Source: Pseudomonas pisciculturae
GTDB taxonomy: Bacteria > Pseudomonadota > Gammaproteobacteria > Pseudomonadales > Pseudomonadaceae
Direction of reading: 5' to 3'
Assembly: GCF_015461805.1 (NCBI RefSeq)
Contig: NZ_JACVZE010000012.1
Span: 62,001 to 126,000 of the forward strand
Length of the DNA: 64,000 nt
In this document: one piece after another, positions 18,786 to 27,703 of the stretch
How positions within the stretch are numbered: the stretch's first letter is position 1
How the letters are laid out: every line of letters starts with the position of its first letter
Made by a program: the position numbers and the translations under genes
The notes under the pieces: model-generated
What the model was told of the DNA's origin: nothing
Databases searched by the model: none
Seen by the model: the letters and a program-made list of their open reading frames with translations, nothing else

Positions 18786-19985
18786 CTACCAGCTTCCAGA
18801 AGCCCCGCCGCCACCGCTCGAACCGCCACCACCCGACGAACTGCTGCTGGAGCTGGAGCGGCCGGAGCTCGAACGCGACCCCCCGCCTGAACTCGACCCC
18901 GCCCCCGTGCCGCTCTGGATAAACACAAACAACGCCGCAAATGAAGCCATGGGGATCGCCACTAACCAGCCCTGGGCCGTACTGCCCAGGAGCATGCCTG
19001 CCACGCCATACACCAGCGCAACCGCCAGCAAGCGCAGGAGGAAAAACCGCGGGCTGTTTTTCCAGGACGCCTTGATCAGCAAGAACAGCAACAGGTACAA
19101 GCCCAGCACCACTGCGCCGCCCAAGGGATAGCCCAGCCAGTGGATGAGATTGACCTCCACAACGCGGCTCGCCATCAGCACGCCACCGACATACGCCAGC
19201 ACCCCAAGCACGCAGTAAAACGCCGTACGTGCCAACCACAACGCGCCGAATATGGCCCCGCCGATCAAGGCCGTCAGCGGCACGATCAGCAGGTACACCG
19301 GCCATTCCCGGCCCCCACCGTAAATCGCCAGCAGCACTGTAAGTGCCACCGTCGCCATCAACGCACGCCGCCATTTCAGCTTGCCGGCGGCCATCAGCAC
19401 GCCAACGACAGCGCCGAACACCAACGCCAACAGCACCGCGATGGCGCCTGCGGGAAAGCCCGGTTCAGCCACCTCAGGCAAATCTCCCCCGTCCACCAGC
19501 ACCACCAGATCCGTCACGCCTTGGGCGATACCCCCTGCGTAATCGCCCTGACGAAATGCCGGCGTGATGTGTTCTTCGATGATGCGATGCGCCAACAAAT
19601 CCGTGACGGTGCCTTCAAGCCCGTACCCCACTTCGATGCGCACCTTGCGGTCATCCTTGGCCACGACCAGCAGGATGCCGTCATTGACGTCCTTGCGCCC
19701 CAGTTTCCAGGCGCGAAATAGTTGGTTGGCGAAGTCTTCGATGCTCGCGCCGCCGGTGCTGGGCACCAGCAACACGGCCACTTGCGAACCTTTGCGCTGC
19801 TCAAGGTCGGCGAGCTGGCTCTTAAGGCGGGTTGTAGTGACGCCATCCAGGGTGTTGGTGAGGTCGATCACCCGCTGGTCAAGGGCAACGCCTATCGGCG
19901 AAGGGTCCGCGTGGGCGGCACTCAACAGGCCGAAAAAGACCAATGCAAGCAGACTCAAGACCGATTTGCGCACAATCACCGCCAT
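18786..19985 (-). CDS. TPM-domain (YgcG-like) membrane protein with Gly/Ser tail
   Basis: Protein of 399 residues with a signal peptide cleaved after about residue 26 (AHA). A TPM domain follows (about 35-155, including VAVLLVPSTGGASIEDFANQ). Several membrane segments span about residues 175-345. The last 40 residues are almost only Gly and Ser, ending SGSW. TPM domains occur in thylakoid photosystem-repair proteins and in bacterial envelope proteins of poorly known role. The low-complexity tail is common in YgcG-like proteins. It appears monocistronic. Confidence 0.85.
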   Translation of the reverse strand: MAVIVRKSVLSLLALVFFGLLSAAHADPSPIGVALDQRVIDLTNTLDGVTTTRLKSQLADLEQRKGSQVAVLLVPSTGGASIEDFANQLFRAWKLGRKDVNDGILLVVAKDDRKVRIEVGYGLEGTVTDLLAHRIIEEHITPAFRQGDYAGGIAQGVTDLVVLVDGGDLPEVAEPGFPAGAIAVLLALVFGAVVGVLMAAGKLKWRRALMATVALTVLLAIYGGGREWPVYLLIVPLTALIGGAIFGALWLARTAFYCVLGVLAYVGGVLMASRVVEVNLIHWLGYPLGGAVVLGLYLLLFLLIKASWKNSPRFFLLRLLAVALVYGVAGMLLGSTAQGWLVAIPMASFAALFVFIQSGTGAGSSSGGGSRSSSGRSSSSSSSSGGGGSSGGGGASGSW

Positions 19986-20113
19986 GCTTTGTTACCTGAA
20001 GTTTCTTCCTGAAGGCGCCGACTTTACCCCATCAACGCTATAACGCGTGACCCCACGGCGTTGACTATCTAAACTGCCCGCACGCATAGCAAAACGCCAC
20101 GACCGAGAAACCC

Positions 20114-20929
20114 ATGGACCTACGCCACCGCAACAACGTCAGTGTGATGGGCAACGGGGCCTCGACCCTGGTGTTCTCCCACGGATTCGGCTGCAACCAG
20201 GCCATGTGGAATTACCTGGCGCCGGCATTTTGCGAGCGTTTCCGCGTGGTGATGTATGACTTGGTAGGCGCCGGCCAGTCGGACCTCAGTGCATTCGACA
20301 AAGCCAAGTACGGCACGCTGGACGGCTACGCACGCGACCTGAACGAGTTGATCGACGCGTTCGCCATCGGGCCGGTCATCCTGGTGAGCCACTCGGTCAG
20401 CGCCATGATCGCCGCCCTCGCCGACCGTCAGGCCCCCGGACGCATCGCCGCCCACGTGATGATCGGCCCCTCGCCGCGTTATATCGATGCCGATGGTTAT
20501 GTGGGCGGCTTCAAGCTCGCCGATATCCAGGACCTGCTCGACACCCTCGACAGCAATTACCTCGGCTGGTCCAGCAGCATGGCCCCAGTGATCATGGGTG
20601 CGCCGGGGCAACCGGCCTTGAGCATTGAGCTGACAGACAGCTTTTGCCGCACCGAACCTGCGATCGCCAAGCAATTTGCGCGGGTGACCTTTATGTCCGA
20701 CAACCGCCAGGATGTGAGCGGCCTTGCCACCCCCGTATTGATCCTGCAATCAAGTGACGACCTGATCGCCCCGGTGGCTGTCGGCGAATACCTGCACAGC
20801 GTTTTACCCAACAGCACCTATTGCCTGGTAGACAATGTGGGCCATTGCCCGCACATGAGTGCGCCGCAAGCTTGTGCAGACGCCATGGAAACCTTCCTGG
20901 CGCCATGGATCGATGCCCATGCCTGCTGA
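20114..20929 (+). CDS. RsbQ/KAI2-like alpha/beta-hydrolase
   Basis: Alpha/beta-hydrolase of 271 residues resembling RsbQ of Bacillus and the plant D14/KAI2 hormone receptors. The nucleophile is Ser94 in SHSVSAM, the acid is Asp216 in LQSSDDLIAP, and the base is His244 in VGHCPHMS. RsbQ partners the PAS-phosphatase RsbP and is thought to supply it with a ligand or hydrolysis product. Here the 3' end overlaps a PAS-histidine kinase gene by 17 bases, so a parallel sensing pair is inferred. No signal peptide; cytoplasmic. Confidence 0.88.
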   Translation: MDLRHRNNVSVMGNGASTLVFSHGFGCNQAMWNYLAPAFCERFRVVMYDLVGAGQSDLSAFDKAKYGTLDGYARDLNELIDAFAIGPVILVSHSVSAMIAALADRQAPGRIAAHVMIGPSPRYIDADGYVGGFKLADIQDLLDTLDSNYLGWSSSMAPVIMGAPGQPALSIELTDSFCRTEPAIAKQFARVTFMSDNRQDVSGLATPVLILQSSDDLIAPVAVGEYLHSVLPNSTYCLVDNVGHCPHMSAPQACADAMETFLAPWIDAHAC

Positions 20930-22061
20930 GTTGTTCGACCGCGCCGCCTGCGCCCTGGCTGCCACGGCGGAGGACGGCACCCTGCTGCAGGTCAATGCAC
21001 GCTTCAGTGAATGGCTGGGGTTCAGTAGCGCCGAACTGTGCGGGCGACGCTTCCAGGACCTGCTCACCATGGGTGGGCGGATCTTCCACCAGACCCACCT
21101 GGCTCCGATGCTGCGCATGCATGGCAGCGTCACCGAAGTGAAGCTCGACATGCTTCACCGCGATGGTCATAAGGTCACGGTGCTGCTCAATGGTCTCAAG
21201 CGCGAACGGGTTGGCGGCGCGGTGTACGACCTGGCGCTGTTTGGCACCACCGACCGCGATAAGTACGAGCGCGAGTTGCTCAACGCACGTAATTTTGCCG
21301 AAGCACTGCTGCAGGAAAAAACCGCCGCCGAACTGGCCCTCAAGCAGGCCCAGGCCGAATTGAGCGAGGCCTATGCCATCGCCCAGCGGCGTGCGATGTT
21401 TGCCGAACAGATGGTGGCGATTGTCAGCCACGACCTGAAAAACCCACTCACGGCGATCCGCATGGCGTCGGACTTTCTCAGCCGTAGCGAACGCACCGCG
21501 AAGGAACGTCAGTTGCTCGGGCATATCGGCCAGTCTTCCGAACGCGCCCAACGCATGATCGCCGACCTGCTCGACTTCACCCAAGCCCGCGTGGGCCAAG
21601 GCATCACCATCAAGGCCGCCCCGCTGGACCTGCACGCAGTGACCCACCAAGCGGTGGATGAACTGCGCGTGGCCTTCCCCAAGGCCACCCTGGAGCATCA
21701 CGCCATTGGCAGTGGCGACGCCAGCCTCGATGCTGACCGCGTGCAGCAGATCATCGGCAACCTGGTGGCCAATAGCGTGGCGTACGGCGACCTGCAACGG
21801 CCAATCAGCATCACTTCCTGGTTGGGTGATGGGCATTGCGAAGTAGCGGTGCACAACCACGGCGCTGTTATTCCCCAAACCTTGCTGGCTGGGCTGTTTG
21901 AGCCTATGACACGGGGCACGGACCAGGGCAGTGAGGTACGCAGTGTTGGATTAGGGTTGTATATCGTGCGGGAGTTGGCGCGTGTGCATGGCGGGGATGT
22001 GACGGTGAGCTCCACTGAGCAGGACGGCACAACGTTCAGCGTACGTTTTCTGCCGGTGTAA
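20913..22061 (+). CDS. PAS-domain sensor histidine kinase (RsbQ partner)
   Basis: Soluble histidine kinase of 382 residues. An N-terminal PAS-like domain (about 5-115) includes the segment DLLTMGGRIFHQTHLAPMLR, similar to the PAS of RsbP-type proteins. A coiled coil (about 120-165) leads to the H box SHDLKNPLTAI with phospho-acceptor His173, an N box (QQIIGNLVANSVAYG) and a G box (VGLGLYIVREL). There is no membrane segment, so it senses a cytoplasmic cue. The ATG at 20913 lies inside the end of the hydrolase gene. No response regulator is adjacent. Confidence 0.88.
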   Translation: MPMPAELFDRAACALAATAEDGTLLQVNARFSEWLGFSSAELCGRRFQDLLTMGGRIFHQTHLAPMLRMHGSVTEVKLDMLHRDGHKVTVLLNGLKRERVGGAVYDLALFGTTDRDKYERELLNARNFAEALLQEKTAAELALKQAQAELSEAYAIAQRRAMFAEQMVAIVSHDLKNPLTAIRMASDFLSRSERTAKERQLLGHIGQSSERAQRMIADLLDFTQARVGQGITIKAAPLDLHAVTHQAVDELRVAFPKATLEHHAIGSGDASLDADRVQQIIGNLVANSVAYGDLQRPISITSWLGDGHCEVAVHNHGAVIPQTLLAGLFEPMTRGTDQGSEVRSVGLGLYIVRELARVHGGDVTVSSTEQDGTTFSVRFLPV

Positions 22062-22092
22062 AATCTTGCAATAAATTCTCAATAACGCCACC

Positions 22093-22111
22093 ATTGAGAA
22101 TCGTTTTCATT
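22093..22111. promoter_or_regulatory. Probable Fur box upstream of the first FecI gene
   Basis: ATTGAGAATCGTTTTCATT matches the AT-rich dyad of Fur operators at 6 of 9 paired positions about a central base. It lies 18 bases upstream of the preferred sigma factor start, the expected arrangement for iron-repressed FecI-type genes. Confidence 0.6.
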
Positions 22112-22129
22112 CGCCAGGTGGCGTCAACC

Positions 22130-22648
22130 GTGTTGATCAGTCCTTCCTCCCACGTAGCCTCGCGCAACGCCGCATTGCACCGCCTGTTTGGTGACCATCA
22201 CCCTTGGCTGCTGGAACGCCTGCGAATACGCCTGGGATGCCGTGAAGATGCCGCCGACCTGGCGGCGGAAACCTTCGCCCAAGTGGTGGCGATGCCTGAT
22301 CCCCATGGGATTCGTGAGCCCCGCGCTTTGTTGAGCACCATTGGCAAGCGGCTGGTCTTCGCGCGCTGGCGACGCAACGATATTGAGCGTGCGTACCTGG
22401 ACGTACTGGCCACGCTACCCGAAGCCGTCGCGCCCTCGCCTCAGGACCACTGGCTGGTCATCGAGGCACTGTTGGAGATCGACCGGCTGCTCGACGGTTT
22501 GTCCACCAAGGCTCGTGCGGCGTTCTTGTATAGCCAGCTTGACGGCCGGACCTACGCCTGTATCGCCCGCGAGCTCGGCGTATCGGTAACACGAGTGCAC
22601 CAATACGTGGTGCAGGGCCTGACCGCCTGCTACCTGGCCAAGTCATGA
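22130..22648 (+). CDS. FecI-family ECF sigma factor 1
   Basis: Extracytoplasmic-function sigma factor of about 172 residues. Region 2 is around AADLAAETFAQVVA and a helix-turn-helix in region 4 is around YACIARELGVSVTRVHQYV. The start is uncertain: TTG at 22094 lies inside the Fur box and is unlikely, while GTG at 22130 follows AGGTGG by 8 bases. The stop overlaps the FecR start as ATGA. It is expected to direct transcription of the TonB receptor gene two positions downstream when FecR signals that the siderophore is bound. Confidence 0.9.
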   Translation: MLISPSSHVASRNAALHRLFGDHHPWLLERLRIRLGCREDAADLAAETFAQVVAMPDPHGIREPRALLSTIGKRLVFARWRRNDIERAYLDVLATLPEAVAPSPQDHWLVIEALLEIDRLLDGLSTKARAAFLYSQLDGRTYACIARELGVSVTRVHQYVVQGLTACYLAKS

Positions 22649-23586
22649 ACAGCCTGTCTCCTGCCGTGGCGCAAGCCATAGAGTGGTATGCGCGCCGCGG
22701 CTCGGGGGCTTTCGACGGGCCTGCCCAATCCCAGTTCGAGCAGTGGCTGGACGCCGACCCCAGCCATCGAGACGCGTGGCACCGGCTTACCCGCCAATTG
22801 GACCGGGCACTCATGCCATTGGCGCAGCAACAGGGCTCGCGCCAGGCACTGACCAGCGTCAACCATAGCCGTCGACGCCTATTGCGGGGCGCACTGGCCG
22901 TGGGCGCCGTGGCAGTGGGCACGCCCTTGCTGAGCCTGCGCGGCGGCCCGTTGCACGAGGGCTGGGGGGCAGATTTGCGCACGGCTACCGCCGAACGTCG
23001 ACGCTTCAGCCTGGAAGATGGCTCGTCTTTACTGCTCAACGCCCGCAGCGCGGTAGACCTGAGCTTCAGTGCCACCCAAAGAACCGTGCAGCTGTTGCGT
23101 GGCGCGGTATCTGCCCAAGTGCATAACGACCCGGCGCGCCCGTTTGTATTGCAGTGCCCTTGGGGCGAGGCGTGGCTCAATGGCGGGCGGTGTGTGCTCA
23201 GCGTTCAAGCAAACACCGCTCAGCTCTGGGCGTTGGAGGGTGAATTGGAATTGCGCACTCCCGGCACCCGTCAACGGGTTTTGGCGGGCCAGGGCCTGAC
23301 ATTCGACGGCCATGCCTGGCAACCCATTGCCAAGGGTTACATCGACGAACGCGCTTGGACGCAGGGGTTGCTGCAAGTGTATGACCAGACGCTGGGCCAG
23401 GTGATCGACCACCTCAGGCCCTACCATCCGGGGCTGTTGCAGGTTTCAGCCCGCGCGGCCCCACTGCGCATCTCCGGGGTGTTTAGCCTGGATGACAGCC
23501 GCCAAGCCCTTGCTGCGCTCAAGGATGTGCTGGCGTTGCAGGTGGTGTCCTACCTGGGTGTATGGACGCGTATCGACCGCGCGTGA
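22645..23586 (+). CDS. FecR-family sigma regulator 1
   Basis: Inner-membrane signal relay of 313 residues. The N-terminal cytoplasmic DUF4880 region (about 5-60, with AIEWYARRGSG) binds the sigma factor. One membrane segment follows near residues 77-95, then a periplasmic FecR domain (about 105-200). The C-terminal part (about 245-305) resembles an STN fold and would contact the receptor signalling domain. A 4-base overlap with fecI implies coupled synthesis. Confidence 0.9.
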   Translation: MNSLSPAVAQAIEWYARRGSGAFDGPAQSQFEQWLDADPSHRDAWHRLTRQLDRALMPLAQQQGSRQALTSVNHSRRRLLRGALAVGAVAVGTPLLSLRGGPLHEGWGADLRTATAERRRFSLEDGSSLLLNARSAVDLSFSATQRTVQLLRGAVSAQVHNDPARPFVLQCPWGEAWLNGGRCVLSVQANTAQLWALEGELELRTPGTRQRVLAGQGLTFDGHAWQPIAKGYIDERAWTQGLLQVYDQTLGQVIDHLRPYHPGLLQVSARAAPLRISGVFSLDDSRQALAALKDVLALQVVSYLGVWTRIDRA

Positions 23587-23678
23587 ATTTATTTTCACGC
23601 CCCCCTTAAAAAATCGTTCGCTCGCGCTACAGACCAGACAGAAACGCGCCGAATGCGCCCTGTCCAGAGAGTCCCACC

Positions 23679-26042
23679 ATGCACCCGAACACGTTCTTCC
23701 CGCTATTGATCGGCGGTTGCCTGCTCAGTTGCGCCGCCCTGGCTGCCGAACCCGCGCAAGACTTCGACCTGCCCGCCGGCTCGTTGGCAACGACCTTGAT
23801 CAAGATCGGTCAAGTGAGTGGGCGCCAAGTGCTGTTTATTCCAGCTGATGTCGACGGTCGCCAGGCCCATGCCGTGCGCGGTCACTTCAGTGCACCCGAA
23901 GCCGTGAGCAACGCCTTGCAAAATACCGGCTTGCGCGTGCGCATCACCACCAGCGGCGCCTTGAGCGTGCAACCGGCCGGCGGCGAAGGCGTGACCCTGG
24001 ACGCGATCACGATCGACGGCCGTGCCAGCGTGCAGGCTGGCGATGACAACCAACACTTCGTCGCCCAGCGTTCCAGCGCCGGTACCAAGACCCGTACCGA
24101 GTTGGTGAAAATCCCGCAATCGGTGTCGGTGGTCACCCGCGCCGAACTCGACGAGCGCAAGAGCGATAACCTCTCGGACTCGCTCAAATACACCCCTGGC
24201 TTCAGCAGCCAGCCCAGCAGTTTCAGCCGCACAGCGGATGACTACACCCTGCGTGGTTTCAATGTGGGCGCCGGTACCGGCGGGATTTTACGCGACGGCA
24301 TGAAATTGCAGTCCAACCCCTACGACGGCAGCGTCGAGGCCTATGGTCTGGAGCGTATCGAGGTGCTCAAGGGCGCCTCTTCGGTGCTCTACGGCCAACT
24401 GTCGCCAGGCGGCATGATCAACACAGTCAGCAAGCGCCCTACGGATACGCCGCTGCACGAAGTCGGGGTTGAAGTGGGCAACTACAACCGTCGCCAATAC
24501 ACCCTCGACCTCGGTGGCCCGTTGGATGAGCAGGGCCAGTTCAGCTATCGCCTGACTGGGCTGTGGCGTGACAGTGACACCCAGGTAGACCACGTTGACG
24601 ACGACCGCCGCTACATCGCCCCAGCCGTCACCTGGAAGCCCGACGACGACACTTCGCTGACCGTACTGGCCAGCCACCAGGAAACCTACACCGGCTTTTC
24701 CCCGCCCATGAGCTATCGCATGAGCACCTACAGCAACACGCCGGGCTACAAGATCGGGCGTAATGATTTCGTGGGCGAGCCGGGTTATGACCATTTCAAC
24801 AACCGCATGGACACGCTGGGGTACCTGTTCGAGCACCAGTTCAGCGATGCGTTGAAGGTGAACCACAGCTTGCGCTATTTCCAGGCCAACACCGACTGGA
24901 GCTACCTGATCCCGGTGGCCATTTCCGGCACGCAGTTGAGCCGTCGCTACAGTGATCGCCAGGAACGTTCCACCGGCTGGACCAGCGACAACAACCTCAG
25001 CTACACCTTGGACAGCGGCGCCTGGCGCCATGAATTGCTGGTAGGCGTGGACTACTACCACAAGACTTACGACTCTCATCGCTACATCAGCGCCACCGCC
25101 GCACAACTGGCACCGCCGCTGAACCTGGCCACGCTGCAGTACACCGGCGTGGGCGCCAATACCGCCGCCGACAGTGGGTCGGACTTGCACAGCACCCAAG
25201 CGGGCATCTACCTGCAAGACCAGATCACCTATAACGATAAATGGGTACTGCTGCTGGGCGGTCGTCAGGATTGGGCCGACAGTGTCACCACCACCTTTGC
25301 CACCGATGCTCGCGCCACCCGTGGCGACAAGAAAGCCACCGGCCGGGTTGGCCTGGTGTACCTGGCAGACAACGGCCTGGCGCCGTACGTGAGTTACAGC
25401 CAGTCGTTCCAGCCAGCCAGCGTGAGTAACCCGGCGTTCGGCAACGCGTTTGCGCCGCTCGAAGGCGAACAATACGAAGTAGGCCTACGCTACCAACCGC
25501 CCGGCACCGACACATTGCTCAGCGCCGCCGTCTACCGCCTGGACCAAGACAACTCCCTGAGCCTGGACAGCCTCACCAACACCTACGTGCAATACGGCAA
25601 GACCCGCACCAAAGGCCTGGAACTGGAGGCCAAAAGCGACCTCACCGACAACCTGCAACTGAGCGCCGGCTACGCCTACACCGACACCCATGTGCTCGAA
25701 GACCAGACCGTGAGCAACGTCGGTAAACGCATTGAAGGCATTCCGTACCACAGCGCCAGTGTTTGGGCGAGCTACCGCCTGGCCAGCCTGGGGCTGGAGA
25801 AGGTACGCATCGGCGGCGGCGCGCGTTACACCGGCACCACCCGTACCACGCCAAGCGTCTACGACGGCAAGCTGCCGGCCTACACCTTGGTGGACGCACT
25901 AATCAGCTACGACGTGGATGCCCACTGGCAAGTGCAGGCCAAGGCACAGAATGTGTTCGACAAGAAATACCTGTACTGCAACACCACCTGCCGCTATGGC
26001 GATGAGCGCAGCTTGCTGGGGTCAGTCACCTACCGCTGGTAA
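23679..26042 (+). CDS. TonB-dependent hydroxamate-siderophore receptor with signalling domain
   Basis: Outer-membrane receptor of 787 residues. Signal peptide (about 1-23), then an STN signalling domain (about 28-85, DFDLPAGSLATTLIKIGQ), a plug (about 140-250, containing IPQSVSVVTR and RIEVLKGASSVLYGQ), and a beta-barrel ending in the outer-membrane Trp (SVTYRW). A Cys pair near the end (LYCNTTCRYGDERSLLGS) is typical of the FhuA/FoxA/FiuA group that imports ferrichrome or ferrioxamine, so a hydroxamate ligand is inferred. The STN domain pairs it with the FecI/FecR genes upstream. Confidence 0.9.
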   Translation: MHPNTFFPLLIGGCLLSCAALAAEPAQDFDLPAGSLATTLIKIGQVSGRQVLFIPADVDGRQAHAVRGHFSAPEAVSNALQNTGLRVRITTSGALSVQPAGGEGVTLDAITIDGRASVQAGDDNQHFVAQRSSAGTKTRTELVKIPQSVSVVTRAELDERKSDNLSDSLKYTPGFSSQPSSFSRTADDYTLRGFNVGAGTGGILRDGMKLQSNPYDGSVEAYGLERIEVLKGASSVLYGQLSPGGMINTVSKRPTDTPLHEVGVEVGNYNRRQYTLDLGGPLDEQGQFSYRLTGLWRDSDTQVDHVDDDRRYIAPAVTWKPDDDTSLTVLASHQETYTGFSPPMSYRMSTYSNTPGYKIGRNDFVGEPGYDHFNNRMDTLGYLFEHQFSDALKVNHSLRYFQANTDWSYLIPVAISGTQLSRRYSDRQERSTGWTSDNNLSYTLDSGAWRHELLVGVDYYHKTYDSHRYISATAAQLAPPLNLATLQYTGVGANTAADSGSDLHSTQAGIYLQDQITYNDKWVLLLGGRQDWADSVTTTFATDARATRGDKKATGRVGLVYLADNGLAPYVSYSQSFQPASVSNPAFGNAFAPLEGEQYEVGLRYQPPGTDTLLSAAVYRLDQDNSLSLDSLTNTYVQYGKTRTKGLELEAKSDLTDNLQLSAGYAYTDTHVLEDQTVSNVGKRIEGIPYHSASVWASYRLASLGLEKVRIGGGARYTGTTRTTPSVYDGKLPAYTLVDALISYDVDAHWQVQAKAQNVFDKKYLYCNTTCRYGDERSLLGSVTYRW

Positions 26043-26060
26043 ACCGTATGCGGAGCAAAT

Positions 26061-26217
26061 GTAGGAGCTGTCGAGCGTTAGCGAGGCTGCGAAAGCGGCG
26101 GCATGGGCGATAGAGATGTTAAGCCTGAACCACCGCTTTCGCAGGCAAGCCAGCTCCCACACTTGATCGCATTTCAAGCAGGTGTACGCGATGTAAATGT
26201 GGGAGCTGTCGAGCTTT
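26061..26217. repeat. REP-type palindromic repeat with extra half unit
   Basis: Arms GTAGGAGCTGTCGAGC... and ...GCAGGCAAGCCAGCTCCCAC flank a GAAAGCGG/CCGCTTTC stem, a degenerate copy of the palindrome that recurs through this window. A separate half unit (GTGGGAGCTGTCGAGC) follows at about 26199-26214. It lies between the convergent receptor and DapF-like genes. Confidence 0.8.
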
Positions 26218-26219
26218 AT

Positions 26220-27026
26220 TCAGCCAAGACCAAAGACACTGCCCTGCATCACCGGCTCCACACTCCCCGTCAACACCACGCCGCCCTCACCCGCCCAGTG
26301 CACGGTCACGCTGCCGCCGTCGCATTGCACCTGCACCGTGGTATCCAGCAACCCGCGACGAATGCCATTGACCACCGCCCCGCAACAGCATGAACCAGAG
26401 CCCAACGGCACACCGCCACCACGCTCCCAGATGCGCAGGCGGATGTGGCCACGATCGAGCACCTGTACAAAATGCACATTGGTCTTGGCCGGAAACAGTG
26501 GGTGAATTTCCAGTGCAGGGCCGACGCTCGCCACATCGATAGCATGGATGTCTTCGACGAAAAACGTGCAATGGGGATTGCCCATGCTGCACGCCGTTGG
26601 GTCGCCTTCAATCGGCAAAATCAACGTATCCATGATTTCGGCCAACGGTACCGCAGACCACTCCAGCGACGGTTCGCCCATGTTTACCGACACCTGCCGC
26701 CCTGGCTGTCGCACACAGGTCAGCAATCCACGATCAGTACGCAGCACCACCGAGTCACTACCGGTTTCATGCATCAGACGATCAGCCACCCCACGGGTGG
26801 CGCTGCCGCACGTGGCCAGTGGCGTGCCGTTGGGGTTCCAGAATTTGATGCGAGCGGCGGCGTCTTCGCAGTCCAGCACCACGGCCAGTTGATTGAAGCC
26901 AATACCGGTGTGGCGGTTGCCTAATTGCCGGGCAATTTTTGCGTTAATGGGGTCATCCAGGCCACGACGGTCGATGATGATGAAATCGTCGCCATGGGCG
27001 TGCATTTTCACGAACTGCAAGGGCAT
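26220..27026 (-). CDS. DapF-like epimerase/racemase paralogue lacking one catalytic Cys
   Basis: Diaminopimelate-epimerase fold protein of 268 residues. The first catalytic Cys is present (Cys73 in ATCGSATRG). The second motif, normally ERGAGETLACGTGAC, reads ERGGGVPLGSGSCCC here, which puts Ser210 where the catalytic Cys should be and three Cys at 213-215. The usual Asn/Gly pattern in the first motif is also altered. Housekeeping DapF makes meso-DAP; this divergent copy between two iron-uptake modules may act on another amino acid, as the DapF relative CntK (histidine racemase) does. ATG at 27026 follows AGGA; an upstream frame extends to 27074. Confidence 0.85.
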   Translation of the reverse strand: MPLQFVKMHAHGDDFIIIDRRGLDDPINAKIARQLGNRHTGIGFNQLAVVLDCEDAAARIKFWNPNGTPLATCGSATRGVADRLMHETGSDSVVLRTDRGLLTCVRQPGRQVSVNMGEPSLEWSAVPLAEIMDTLILPIEGDPTACSMGNPHCTFFVEDIHAIDVASVGPALEIHPLFPAKTNVHFVQVLDRGHIRLRIWERGGGVPLGSGSCCCGAVVNGIRRGLLDTTVQVQCDGGSVTVHWAGEGGVVLTGSVEPVMQGSVFGLG

Positions 27027-27104
27027 GGGCGGTCCTGACTTCAGTTGAAGTGAAGAGCAGGATACCTTCATCAAATCCTACGCACGCATTAAAAACATCC
27101 TACT

Positions 27105-27123
27105 TATTGATAACCATTATCAA
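27105..27123. promoter_or_regulatory. Probable Fur box between the DapF-like gene and second FecI
   Basis: TATTGATAACCATTATCAA is a strong match to the Fur dyad (GATAAT...ATTATC). It lies 38 bases before the sigma factor start and 79 bases before the divergent DapF-like start, so both genes could be iron-repressed. Confidence 0.75.
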
Positions 27124-27160
27124 CCACAGCTAAACTCCGCGCCCTCCCACTTACCAGTCT

Positions 27161-27703
27161 GTGCCCGGTCGCACAGTCGCGCGCAGGCAGCTGACTCTCT
27201 TGGCGGATGAAAAACTCCAGCTTTACATAACCCACCGGGCCGCGCTGCTGGACTATGCCGCGCCCATCGTCGGCTGTCGTGCCCGCGCCGAAGATGTGGT
27301 GCAGGAAGCCTGGTTGCGTTTCAGCGGCCAGGACGCGCAGGCCGATATCCGCCACCCCGCCAGTTACCTGTACCGCATCGTGCGCAACCTCGCCCTGGAC
27401 CTCACACGCCGCACCGCCACCGAACGGGTGCAGCCGGGCGGCGATGAGCTACTCAACGAATTGCCTTCAAGCAGCGCTTCGCCAGAACGTGAAGTGAGCA
27501 GCCAGAACGAACTGCACGCCATCGCCCGCGCCCTGGCCCAGTTGCCCGAGCGCACACGGCTAGCCTTCGAGATGCACCGCCTGGGCGGCTTCACCTTGCA
27601 ACAGGTGGCTGCTGAGCTGGGGGTGTCGACGGCACTGGTCCATCAACTGGTACACGACGCCCTGCGCCATTGCATGGACTGCCTGGAGCCGGACGATGAC
27701 TGA
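27161..27703 (+). CDS. FecI-family ECF sigma factor 2
   Basis: ECF sigma factor of up to 180 residues. Region 2 is seen as AEDVVQEAWLRF with YRIVRNLALD, and region 4 as FTLQQVAAELGVSTALVHQLV. The GTG at 27161 lacks a clear ribosome site; a start some 13 codons later (TTG before ADEKLQ) is possible. Overlaps the fecR start by 8 bases. Under a Fur box, it is predicted to transcribe the receptor-protease-ABC genes downstream. Confidence 0.9.
   Translation: MPGRTVARRQLTLLADEKLQLYITHRAALLDYAAPIVGCRARAEDVVQEAWLRFSGQDAQADIRHPASYLYRIVRNLALDLTRRTATERVQPGGDELLNELPSSSASPEREVSSQNELHAIARALAQLPERTRLAFEMHRLGGFTLQQVAAELGVSTALVHQLVHDALRHCMDCLEPDDD

Noticed and set aside
18208..19374. A 388-residue minus-strand frame across the DUF1543 and TPM genes
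   Set aside because: Overlaps two supported genes; the Gly/Ser tail-coding repeat keeps several frames open.
20691..21878. Frame antisense to the PAS-histidine kinase
   Set aside because: The sense strand carries complete H, N and G boxes; the antisense protein has no recognisable domain.
24288..25472. Long frames antisense to the TonB receptor genes (also 29042-30220)
   Set aside because: High-GC shadow frames opposite strongly supported receptor genes, with low-complexity Val/Ala/Gly composition.
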